Positions 33,700 through 46,000 of a stretch of 64,000 bases of DNA are shown here, piece after piece. The translations under genes and the position numbers were made by a program. Each line of letters begins with the position of its first letter. The stretch's first letter is position 1. Under the pieces are notes generated by a model. That model was not told the origin of the DNA and ran no database searches. It worked only from the letters and a program-made list of their open reading frames with translations. Location of the stretch: contig OZ025212.1 in NCBI GenBank assembly GCA_964019055.1, positions 11,685,391 to 11,749,390 on the forward strand, given 5' to 3'. The DNA comes from Anthopleura xanthogrammica. Taxonomy: Eukaryota; Cnidaria; Anthozoa; Actiniaria; Actiniidae.

Positions 33700-33823
33700 T
33701 TACTGCCTAGCACTGGTTAGGTCGGAGAGCAGATAACTAGTTGAGACTAGAATTGTCGAGATGATCAAGACGTAAAGCTTACGCGTACGAGACCTCTGAC
33801 TTGTCGATTTGATAACCACTGTG
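33700..33823 (+). other. Probable 5' UTR exon of the RhoGEF gene
   Basis: The exon ends in a consensus donor (ACTGTG|GTAAGT at 33824). The next exon begins at 33942 after TTTCACTTACAG and reaches the start ATG at 34033. The exon start is not determined; 33700 is approximate. Confidence 0.4.
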
Positions 33824-34032
33824 GTAAGTTATATTATGATTTTTGTATTATATGGTAGTGTCATTGTTATCTTATCGTATCTAAATGATTTTCTATGGCT
33901 TTGTTTATTGTATTGATAGTTATCGATGGTTTCACTTACAGTGTGCTGGTCTTATCAGGGCACGAACGGTCTGTGCAGTCACTATTTTCGTGAATAAATT
34001 TATTGAGCTAGCGTGTCAACTTGAACAGTTTG

Positions 34033-37000
34033 ATGAACACTAAGAGTGGACTGAAACATATCGAAACAATTACTGAGGCGGATGAAGAGGAAGAAGAATC
34101 TCACATTCGCGATATCTTAAAAGAAAGAATTAATTCGCACTTTGGAAGTGGATTAGAGAAGTGGCAAAAAGCAATGGAGGAAACAGCTTGGAATGACGAG
34201 CAAGAATCTATGTCTACAAGGTATTTATTGTAAACTGTTATATCGATTTACTTATCGATACAGCCATGGATATATTCTGTCTAATCGTAAATAAATCGAC
34301 AGAATAACGTTCATGGCTCATGAATGAACATGGAGGGTTTGTTTACTGTGAGCAAACAATACTGATGAAAAAATTGTCGATCAAAATTATAATTTTCAAT
34401 TCATATTCGGTCTTTGAAGCGTTATGACAATTAGTATTCTTTTTCTCAACATGACGCATTAGCATAGAGTTGAAAATGTAAGCTAAATCAGTCTGATATT
34501 CAAATGTTCAAATGTCTCGTTATTGGCATATTTAGCGTCTTCTGATTCTCTTAAAAAAATTATCAAAATGGAAAAAAAAGAGTCGCAATTATAGGTATTA
34601 TTTCAAAATAATAACCGATCAAAACACTTCCTATCGCACGAGAAAAAGGTGTTTTTTTGATCTTTACATTCACTCCATTGTTTGCCGCCATATCGATCTA
34701 CTTGCTCAGATTTTTAAGTCTACTTTTGCTTGCTGATTGTACAAATATATCTCCCCTGGTGAATTAACTTGTTTACCTAAATATCAGCTTGTTCACCGCA
34801 AAGATAACTTTATACTCTTCCAAAATCCACCCAAACTATCAAAAGAACGCAAGAAATGCACTAAAGAGGCTTGTCATGTTGATTGTACAATAGTTGAGTA
34901 CCTTGTACAAGGTTTAGAGTAGAGTTTGATTAGCTATAATTGCACTGTTGACTCAAGAACAGACATTGGCACCCGAAAGTGTCAAGAAGCAAATAGGTAG
35001 ACATTTTAAGCAATATATTTTATTCAGATCTAAAACGTCGGTTCTCTGAATAAAGTGGAAAGTAAGGCTTACGTAACTTAAGACGGGCAGCAAATAAGTC
35101 TTTTTCAGTCTCATTCCATGCAAAGACACAGAGTTTAAGCCATCTAAAGTTTAGACCTTAGTGTTGATTGTAAGTGGCTCTTACTTACTATTTAAGTACA
35201 GTACTTGAAAGTCAAATAAATATCCATATCAGGTCCGGTTTAATGCATGAATAATATCGAGAAAATGTTGAATACTGATTACAGCCAAGTGACCAGCTTC
35301 TTTCAGCAACCCCTTTTCAGTGCCGAATAATCAAACCCGATACTGTCCTTAAAAGCAATAGCAGTGTTTAAACTCTTAATAAAGTGCCGGAAAGTTTAGT
35401 AGTTATACCTTCCGACTCTTAGCTTTTTCCTGATTAAATTCGGAAGAAAAAAAAGCTGAGAAGAGGAAAAGTCATCAAAACTTGAACAGCATCCAACTGA
35501 TCATGACTGTATTTTAAAAACATCTCTGACTGATGATCCAAAAAAGCGATACAATATGTTCAATACTGGGTTTAATTTTCGCACAATATTTTGTTCACTT
35601 GTGTGATAGATAGGTCTTTATTGAACTTTCTTTGTATATAATCAGTAGATCTGTGGTGTGAATGCAGAATTGCATGTTACTAAATTTATTAGCTCGAGCA
35701 GGATTTTCAATAACAATTTGGCTATTTATGAGTGCTTCCAAATTTTCACATATTCTGGCTATGTTTTATGACAAAAGTCATAAACTTACTCAAATCCTAT
35801 TGCATATTAATGTGTCCTATCTAGAACATATAGCTCTATGTTCAGAGCTCAATCTGGAATTGTCATTGGAGAATCAGTTGTCAATCGATTAGGTAAACTT
35901 ATAGAGATGCAAAGAAGATCAGGGGGGTACTCCGATGTGAAAGGGACGGGGATGCTCGTCGTACTTTTTATGGGTTAATTTTCGTTATTTGGTACCTCTA
36001 AGGGTGTTCAAACGAAAAACTAATTAAAATGCTGTAAATTTAGCCTCATTTGGTACAACTTAGGGGTGAAACTTGCGATTTTGATGCCCACGAGAAAGAG
36101 AATTTTGGTACCTTTTAGGGGTCATTTTCAAAATTTCTGACGAGCATCCCCATCCCTCTATATCTGGGAGTCCCCCCGGCTCCCGGAGCATGGGGCATGG
36201 AAGGCTAGAATGGAGGACCTTCAAAACTAGAGTCTGTTTTGACTTTCAAATCCCTCACACGAAGAAATTATTAATTACTATTAATTAACACATTAGTGAG
36301 ATGTTATTAAACAGTGGTTAAATATTAAGTTGTTATGCACGGTATCGGCATACCTTCACGGTTGGTCCATGGAGAATGAGACAATGATATAGCAACCGGT
36401 TACCTGCTGTTCGTACGCTCAGTGACTTTTCCAATGCGATTATATACTTGTATGTTTGTATGAATACGGACGTAATTGTCTAATTCTCAGTGGAAATCTG
36501 CGTGCCAGACCTCATGAATGAGCTGGTAGTATCCAGGTTAGATTCCATCACGCACATGCTGGTCATGTTTTGCTGCACTTGTACGTAATGAGCTTCGGAA
36601 TATCGGAGCCAACGGCCTAAGAAAAAAAGGGCTGAACAAGTACATAAGACGAAAAAAAGAGGAAAAGATTGTAGCAAGAAGGATCTCAAAACAGTCTAAA
36701 AAAAAATGTCTAGAAAAAAAAAAAGGATTGAAGGTAGAACTAAATCTGATCGTGTTATTACGTGCTTGGGATATGGATGGATGCGGGAAGCTCTTTAATA
36801 TCACCCTGAGTTCTTAATTTGATTAACCCACGCGTGCATTTCAACTAAACAAAAATATAAACTTGCTATACTTGAGGTATGACACTGGAATTAAGAACCG
36901 TTAAGAGTCTTAAACAAAATAGCTGTAGAATGTAAATGTATCACGATAAATATTTGTATAAACTTTACTTCAATGACAGACCTGCCACTAGAACGGAAAC

Positions 37001-40000
37001 CAACGGTCCCTTGATGTTCGAAGTTTAGTCTTCTAGCTCTATTGGAACAAAAGTTCTTGTATGACCACCCTGGCCGGTATTTTCTTAACCCCCACCAAGA
37101 TGATTGTGTATCGTGTTATCTTCAAACATAATTACCTTTCTTTACATAATAGAGTTTTAATGAGTTTCTAGCTTTAATTGTTTTCTTTCTGTGGTCAAAA
37201 CGTGCCATACGCATTCAAGTGTTTCAGCCCGCTGCATGGTCAAGTGGGTCAGCGGTATGATTATCATAAAGATTACTGCGCATGACTTCTTAGTCGTTCA
37301 TGTTTCAAGTTGGTGCCAATAGGCCCTTTGCAGGATCTAATCACGTGACACAAATCCCAAGAGAATTAGCTCCGCTGAAAAAACATCGGCAAATTCAGAA
37401 AGAGCACCTCAAAGTTAGTACTGTTGCTGAGTTTTAGCACTTCTTGATGTAATTCGAAATATTTAGATTTTGAAACTCAAAACTTTACTAAGAATGTATG
37501 GCTGGGACACATAGCTTGCGGGCCTATTCGATTTCAATAGATTTTTAATTTCCTTAGGTATCAATGAAGTTAAGAATGGAATGATTTTCACATACCGTTT
37601 ATGAACGCCGTCCAAGTCAGCACAGGTGACAGTGTTGTTTATCCAGTATATGCATGATGTACAACTCTTTCAAAAAACGTTGATTACTGAACACTGAATA
37701 CTGCATACTAAACAGCGTATGTCAAGACAGAATAGACCCCTTACAACACGTCGGAATGCAGCTTAATTTGGAGGGCAAAACAAAAGAATTTCAATCTCCT
37801 GAGAATTGGAACTTATTTTATTGCCCTCCAAATTGAGCTGCATTCCGACGTGCTGCAAGGGGTCTATTGCGCATGCATTGATGATCGTGGTAGGTCATTC
37901 CTTTTGTCCCTAGTTGTCTAGCTAAAACAAGAAGGCAAATATTTAAAGAATGGTTTGATTTTGTCTGGCAATCCATTTGTAGGCGACGCTCACATGGACT
38001 TCAAAACACACAAGAACAACAATGCATTTCGGTCTTCAGGAATACGCTATTCAGTATTAAGTATCCAACGTTGTTTTTTTTTGAAATAGCTTTATAGGCC
38101 TCTATTTATAGTTATTCTTTTATGTGAAATCCTTAGCCTCACGTGCATGCAGCTATGGCCACATTTAATGTATTTGCATACTGCTATGCACGGGCTTTTT
38201 GCTGCCAAACGAGCTTTTACACGCCTTATTTGGTAAAACAAGCCAGCTTCGCATCGAAACGCCCGTGTGTAGAAGTATGCGAATAATTAAAGTTACTCAC
38301 CAGAAAAACTTGAAAGCTGAGACAAGGATTATGTCTAGTACATCAATTACATGTTTCAACCTCAGCGATCGCAGCTTTGTAGGTTTTTGGTGACTAAATT
38401 ATTGAAAAAAAGTATACAGCTATTTCAAAAAAAGGTTTGCATGTTGCATGTTGGTTGTTGCATGCTGCACGTTGCATGTTGGTTGTTGCATGCTGCATGT
38501 AGCATGTTGTTTACCAAGCTTGAAATGGAATATATTCATATGTAAATAATATCAGCACAGAAGAAAGCATGCTGGGAAAACCCGCCTGCCGACAAAGTAT
38601 GGGAAAATTTCATATTGTTCTGACCTTTCGCTCTTCGAATTCACATCACCCATAGTACATTTTGGGCTTGGTATGCAACATGCAACAAAACCTTCACCCA
38701 CCTTTTTGAAATTGCTGTATATGCTGTGTGAGGTGAGCGTACGATGACGAAAATTGTTTTGGTTGATTGTTATTTAAATTGCCAACCATGTAGAAATCTA
38801 TTGGACAATCCAACTGAAGAAAAGTGACAAAACCTATTGTTAAAATGTTTGGCACATACATCACAATGATATACAATGTTTATAGACATGACGTCCACCT
38901 ATTGAGTGATTAAATGTCCCTTTCACAGTTCCCTGCTGTCTAGAATTACATGGTTATACTCACTTGTTTCGAAATATTTTGGAAAATTAAATTTCTTGAA
39001 TATATCTTTAATCGTTACAATTGTAACGCCTATTAAATTTGCATACTTTCATTGTAGTCCAACATCGAATATTAAAATTTGATGATCGATACAGCTAAGG
39101 CCACGAGTAAATTACTATTTGCCGATTTAAAATTACATTTGTGCCCAGGAGCCACCTTTATACTATGTAATTAATCGTATGAAGCATATAGTAAAACCTA
39201 ATCTGTTTAGCTCGTTCAGCGGAGGATTGGTAATGAGCTCGAGGATATACAGCATATTTAGGGATTTTTCCCCCCGGGGGGGGGGGGGGGGGGTACTTCG
39301 GATCGTTTCAAACGGGGATGCTCCGCCCGGACTCTCGGCCCCTTACCCTTTGATATACCAAATTTAAGCAAAAAGTTACCCCTTTTATATACTTTTTTGC
39401 CTGAAAAGGTATCCCTTTCATATATTTTTGAAGAAAAACTACCCCTTTTTATACCAAAATTCACAAATTCCCACCCCTTTTCTATACCTTCGGCCTGAAA
39501 AACGTACCCCTTTATAGTCAATTATAGGAAGTACCCCCCCCCCCCCCCCCCCGGGGATTTTTCAAGCAGTTTGTATTACCGATCTTGTTTAAACTAACAG
39601 TGTATTCCTTTGTGGATGAGTTCATTTCGAGTCATCTTTCAAGTTGAAAAGTACAAGTTGTCATGAGCTTCTTGAAAGGTGACGGTATTAAAGTGTAGAG
39701 CTAGTGTTGATCAAACATAAAAAATCATCGCGTTTCAAGATCTATAATCTAGCTGACTAGTCCCTCGCCGTGGCCTGGGAGGGACGGTTTCGAACAGGTC
39801 AGGGCTCAACTAATCCCTTTCAACAATATGCTAACAATAGCCATGCTAGTAGATGCCAATGCTAATCTGGTCAATCTCTAGATAATCACTGTTTTGCCAG
39901 TCCAGGCACTAGAAAGCAATCAGAAAGAATAGCTGAGGATTATCATAGCTAGTGCGAAGAAACTTGTTCAGTTGGACATGGGCTTGAAGAACCTCAAGAA

Positions 40001-43000
40001 AGAATATGAGGGAATAGGAAAGAGAAGGTTAAGGTGAGACTTCTGAGACTCTTATGAAGCTGTTACTCAAGTAAATTTGACACTGACATCCAAAGTTGAT
40101 GATGCGTTGGAAATGAGTTGTTCGTGGTTTGTTGATAAAGCGGAAAACTGATCGAAAAAGACCGCCTTAAATTTATATTAATATGAAATTAACTGGACCA
40201 CAGTAAATGCGTCAGTTAGCATCTTATTAGAGCACGTTTAAAACTAGCGTTACGTGTCTTGGACAAGCAATTAGTTTGAACGGTAATCAAGTGTTATTAC
40301 AGACTGACACCTATTAATTATTGACCGAAACACAAAAGATGTCGAGAAAATAACTTAGAAAACCCTTGTACCGTTAACCGACCGACCTTCGGTGCCAATA
40401 TACAGATTATAGAGGACCTTACGTAGTGCCATGCATAAAAAATTCTTATTTTTCATCTAAAGAAATGTGTTTGACATGTATGGAAAGATGAAAATAGTTA
40501 TTGGTTTTTAGCATAGACTAGGTGATTATCGAGCCGCCTTTGGAACTGAGATTGTAAAAGTTTACTGCTTGATGGTATCTGTGATCTGTGATGATTATTG
40601 ATATGGTAAACACAGATAAGGATACACTGCTATTAGCACTTGATTCTTTAGTTCTTTCCAGATCTTGCTTCAGATTAGCACCATCATGAAATTGACCTTA
40701 ACCGTAGCATGACGATCGGGTAATTAAACAACTTCGCGGAATAACGCCGACGGGTTTAGCTAATGCTCACAGCTATACCTGTTATTTGCTTTGTATAACA
40801 TTGAGTCAGAATGAATTACATCAAGGAATTCTTATCCGGTTTGTACTCAGTGTTCAGAGTGATCCTGCGAACACTATGGATCATCAATTATTGTTGTTTA
40901 TTAGTTGTTATGTTGCTAACATCATGACGTCATGTGTGGTATATATGCGTGTTACAGTTTGAATGACGCTTCAGTTAGAGCTTCTCTTGACAAAGGCACT
41001 ATACTTTCATGCTAGACGTTTCAGTACGTGCGATTCTCTAAACTCGACGAATCTTTTCCAAAAAAAACTATAGGCGAATGAACATTTAGGGTAAGTTAAA
41101 ATACATAATTTTAGATATTGACTCTCGATTGGTAGGTAGGTTGGGGTTGTAATGGTAAAAAGTCTTAGTAAATGGCAAATATTTAGCAAGAAAATAAGGA
41201 GCATAGAATAAACACTTAAGAATTGATCATTTATCATTTTTTTTCAAGTTGTTTTCTCTAAAAAAAGCTTTTGATTGGAAGACTCGAAAGCCTTGTTTCC
41301 GGCGCTTGAACGTCAAGAAGCCATTCTTTCAATTCTGCGGTTTCATGAATACATTTGACGACCTATTAACGAAAGAAATGAACCCATGATATTTTTTAGT
41401 ACCGTAGATCCAATCGTAGGTCCTAATCTCGTAATGCTTACGTCATCAGGTCTAGAACCCAAACTACAGAATCACCAGTACTATTTGACCCAGACGGAAT
41501 GAGGATTGTTCGAGCGGCAACTTGTATTTCTAGTGAGTTTCGTCAGCGTTCTTATACCGATCCTACCGATTTGCTGTGGGTGTTCCGAAGAAGATGGAAT
41601 ATCATGTTGGATGAGAATGATAACGTAGATTATGATAAATCAAAGAAGGAGGAGAAATGGTCGAAGAAAGATAAAAAACAGCGATTGGATATGTACAACA
41701 TGGGCTTTGATAAAGGAAAAGAGGTTAGTACTAGATTCTTCGTGATGATTGACAAGAAGTTAACTAGCTTTAGAATTCACTTCATTTAATGATTAAAACC
41801 AATTATTTTGAATTAGTTCTTTCTTGAGGACAACTTAGTTATCTTCATTAATCTAAAGTCATAAACATGAGCATAAATTAACAGAGATTTTTTAGCCTTT
41901 TTTGATATAAAACGAACACGACAAAGACATAGGAACATCTGGGCAGACTGATTGGTTTTTGTGAGACATACTGCTAAGTACATCAAGAATCAAACCCGAT
42001 CTTATTGGTGAAGACCGAGTGAAGTTTCTATAAACAACTCTTAGCGCAAATAAAGGCTCAATTCTAAAGCTAATACAACAGATATAGCAATTGGCTGTGA
42101 TAAAAGTACTTGACTGCCAAATCTTTTGCAGTTTGCTTTGTGTTTGTTCTTTTATATGTTGGGCAAACAGCTCATTAAAAAACGGAAATGAATTGGCCTT
42201 GGTGATAATGAGGTGACAAATTTAGTGTGTATACTTGATGTAATATAAAAGAACAAACAACTTACACTGTGAAGCGACAATGCGAGTATGAAAAACAGGC
42301 ATTCTCCATAAATAAGAACCCGATGAACCGAAGCAGAAGGTAGGCAATATGTAACAAACCGTCCAAAAATATATGGGCATGGTGTGGATATTGAAAAGAT
42401 ATGATCTTAAAAGGTGAGTAATTTGAGTGATCCGTGGACGTGGACGTGAACATATTTCGGTTGTGGCCACTCAGTCTTCAATATTCCCATAATGTCCTAG
42501 GATTCGAGTCTGAATCGTAGAAATGCCGGCAAAAACATCATATTTAAGACATGTTGTATTAAGAAATGTTTCTAGTTAGGATGTGGTGTGGTCATGTTTG
42601 GTAATTTTGCGCACTTCGACTGCTGTCAGGTACATGGTGATGGAAGTGATCAGAAAACATCACACATAAAGTAAATGGTGAATGATACCCATAATTATAT
42701 CGTAATTGTTTGTCAATAAGAACTTGATCAACCTTAATGCCAGTTTCTAAATAATTGCTTTTTGTAAAATATTTTATTGGCAAACGAAAAAATCAGTTAG
42801 AAAGAAAAGGTTATTTTTCAAAATATTAGACTGGATAGCAAGGAAGTACTGACCTTATAGTGTTGACACACGTCGTATTAAAAGGCCAATTCAGTAGAGC
42901 ACCTCTCAACAAAGGTATATTATTACTTAAAATAACAACGCAAGGATAAGCAGAGTAAGACTGAACAGTTTTCAGTGACATGCCTTTATACACCGTGGGA

Positions 43001-46000
43001 AAGGAATACGTCGGATTTACCATCAAAATTCAATCGTTTCTCTATCAGTAAGAAGAAACAACAACCCCCTCTTGATCAGAGGTACTTGTGTTTTACTGTG
43101 TAAACAAGTTAGCAGACTAGAAGAACAAGAAGATTGGTTTTCAATCAACAATCGGCAACTTCTCGTGACGAAAAACTACACTAAAAAAATACAACCAGGA
43201 AAGGAATTCCGAGAATCTAGGAGTATAAAAACAAATATTCTATTGGCAAACTATAACTATCGGCAACAGTTAATGGAAGCGCTTCGCACACGGTGAATGT
43301 TAAGGTAAGTGAACACACGTTCGTGGTTACTCGGTCAGTCTCTGCTTTCAATCGGATGGTAGGTGTTAGAGGTAGGAGCCGGTAGAATCGCTTCCACTGA
43401 CCTATGATCCAGGGGCAAGGTTCATGAAATAGCCTTTTTCAGTGTTCGTTGTTCTGAAGGCTCCATCTTGAGTTGGAGTGTTATTTTGTGCTGACAAATT
43501 TTGATGAAAGTCTGACTTGTAAGTTTAAAAATACTTCAAACCTTGCCGATTTTGGAGTCATTATGCCCGGCGCGCTAGATGGGCTAGGGTAAAATTATAG
43601 CGTTCCTGTGAGATAGCCTATATAGGTCATAAAACTAACAGAAATGGTGTTTCTAAGTGCAGTGATTCGTAATGAAGTTCATTGTGTTGCCATATTGCAA
43701 GCCATGACAGGTTATGTTATCAACTCAATTCCAGGATTTCAAGTGTATTTAACTACTGAGTAACTATATGTCATATACTATGTCACTCGTGTTAAAAAAC
43801 AAAAAACTTATTGGTAGCATTTAGATAACTGTATTAAATTATGCTCTCTATGCAGTAAGTCTGTGAACTTCTAGGTACTCTTCAACCTTAACGTTCTTCG
43901 ACAAACAAAGTTCATAATCGATAAAACGAAAGAATAAGTTGCATGGCTTCTCACACAAGGGTTGGCAAATCTCTATCACTTTGTTAAGTGGCTCAGTGAA
44001 GACTGAAAGTACACAATACCATTAACAACTTTGAAAACCCCACTCACTATCTTTGACCAATGATTTTGACTTTGTTTATTAGGGTCGCTCTCAAAAGTCT
44101 TCAAATGAGAGCTTGTCGTCAAGAGAAGGCAAACACAGCGACAGCAAGTGTTTGAGTGCTAGCAGTGATAGCGACCCTAGAGACGGCATGGAGGACAGCA
44201 AATCGGTGAGTGCATCTGGTATTCCTATATCATGCAACGGATATAACCCATGATTGAAATATTGATCAGAGGTCAGCTAGCTCAGAAATGGAAAACACAG
44301 AAGGTATATATAGCAGAACAGTTTTAAACTACTGAAAAAGATAGAGACATATGTTTAGAGGGAACAGTAAAATTATCGTTTCTTGCAACTTAAGAGCTCA
44401 ACTGAGGAACTTGGTCATATGATGAATGCCTAACCCTATATCAGTCTGCAGTATGGTTATATTATGATATCCCCATCTTTCAAATATCTAGAGGTACACG
44501 AAAGTTGTTATGTAAAACGAACCTAAGTGCAACAGGTGGTATTGCTTTGTGTTTGCCTGTTGCAGATTTTTATGTTATTATTCCCTCATGAATCAGTTTT
44601 TGGAAGGCAGGAATACTTTTTTCTCCTGTTCATCAAAAAGGCTATACATCGATGACACTGCGTGTAAAGGAAAGAACACTTTCTTCTGCAAACATTTGTT
44701 TTGTTTAGAGACCAATTAATGATCTTTTATGAGGTTTACATAAGGAAAAGAATTGTGTTAATTGTATAGAATAAGTATCCTGTCAGGACGCATACCAAAC
44801 CTTTGACAAGCACCTCGCATATTTACTGCTCCAGTTGCCGTGCGGCCTTCTTGATCTTGTCTAACCTTTCTTGGCAAAATAGCTAACTGCAACAGATGTT
44901 TTCCACACTTATCTCTTACGATCACTACATCAATCATACAAAAAGTGTGTATAATTTGTAAGCGCAAAGATTTGTAATCATTTGCATTAGGTGACTCTCA
45001 GTCATGTATAAAATTAAGGCATTTTTCTCCACGAATTTTTTTTCTAGTTTTCTATTTCTGTGCACGTTGTGCATTTTTGTTCTTTTTTGGAAGATGATGT
45101 TGCTTGAACACTGATTAGCGAATTGGTCGGTATATAGGTATGGGTCGGATTACAGAGTTCCTTTTGTCATAGACATATAAAAAAGATCGATCAGTGTAGA
45201 TCGGTTAACTTTTACACATACTGAATGGTCGGATTGTAGAGGTGCACTTATCTGGTGTTGATAAAAGGCTATGACTTACTTCAACAAATTTAAAAAAATC
45301 AAAAGCTTGAACAAATACAGCAACGAACTCCAACCAATAGGAAGACTCTTCCTAAATCCTCATTTAACTAGATTCCTGGGTTGTCCCAATCGGTTTTTAC
45401 TAGGGATATGCACTTATGTATCCCTAAAGCAGATAAGAAACAAAATTAGCTGATAATAATGCTAAAAACGAGTTTTAAAAAGAGTTCACCGTGAAGTTCG
45501 TTTATCTTAGCGTCTGTAGTTCAATCGGATTAGGACCGTTTTCATACAATAGGTATGAACTGTCATAAAGGATCTTCGAAAACGGCAAGTAACTAATAAT
45601 CACCTTCTTCTGTTACTTTAATTTGAAGTGAATTCATTAATCTAAATAACAAGTATTACACTAGTCCTTTATTCTATAGTAATTGTTAATCATTTATATA
45701 CTATTGTACACATTGGGAAAGTGAACTGTTCTTTAAATTACTGGTTCAAACGTGAAACTGTAGAGAAATTTGGAGAGTTAATTAAATAATCCTTTCAAGA
45801 CGACATTCCATCAAGTGTTGTTAGACAGCTTGAAGCACCTTTTCACAGTTCAGTCATAAAACTATTATTGTTCCTTATTTATCTCTAAATATCTTGCAAG
45901 CTCTTGAAAACCGTTTATCGAGAGAAAGTTTGTTAAAGTTTGTTAGTGAAGTTTGTAAGTTAAAACAGATGATAAGAAGCCATGTATGAATACTTGACCT

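Larger units (their letters stand above)
34221..41449 (+). other. First large intron of RhoGEF gene
   Basis: About 7.2 kb. It contains the elements listed separately (35922, 37733, 38415, 39271) and a possible minus-strand exon at 36480. The remainder (34.2-35.9, 36.8-37.7 and 39.6-41.4 kb) is AT-rich, without supportable features. Confidence 0.55.

Noticed and set aside
34737..34922. Plus-strand 61-codon frame in the first RhoGEF intron
   Set aside because: No ATG; it ends in a stop rather than a donor, so it cannot be an internal exon of the host gene.
43072..43296. Plus-strand frame of 74 codons ending near a GTAAGT donor at 43303
   Set aside because: The frame stops before the donor, and the donor phase does not fit the next RhoGEF exon. 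At best it is a non-coding exon.
44758..44967. Minus-strand frame with ILPRKVRQDQEGRTATG
   Set aside because: It looks somewhat coding, but no clear acceptor, start or partner exon could be fixed; it may be a transposon fragment.
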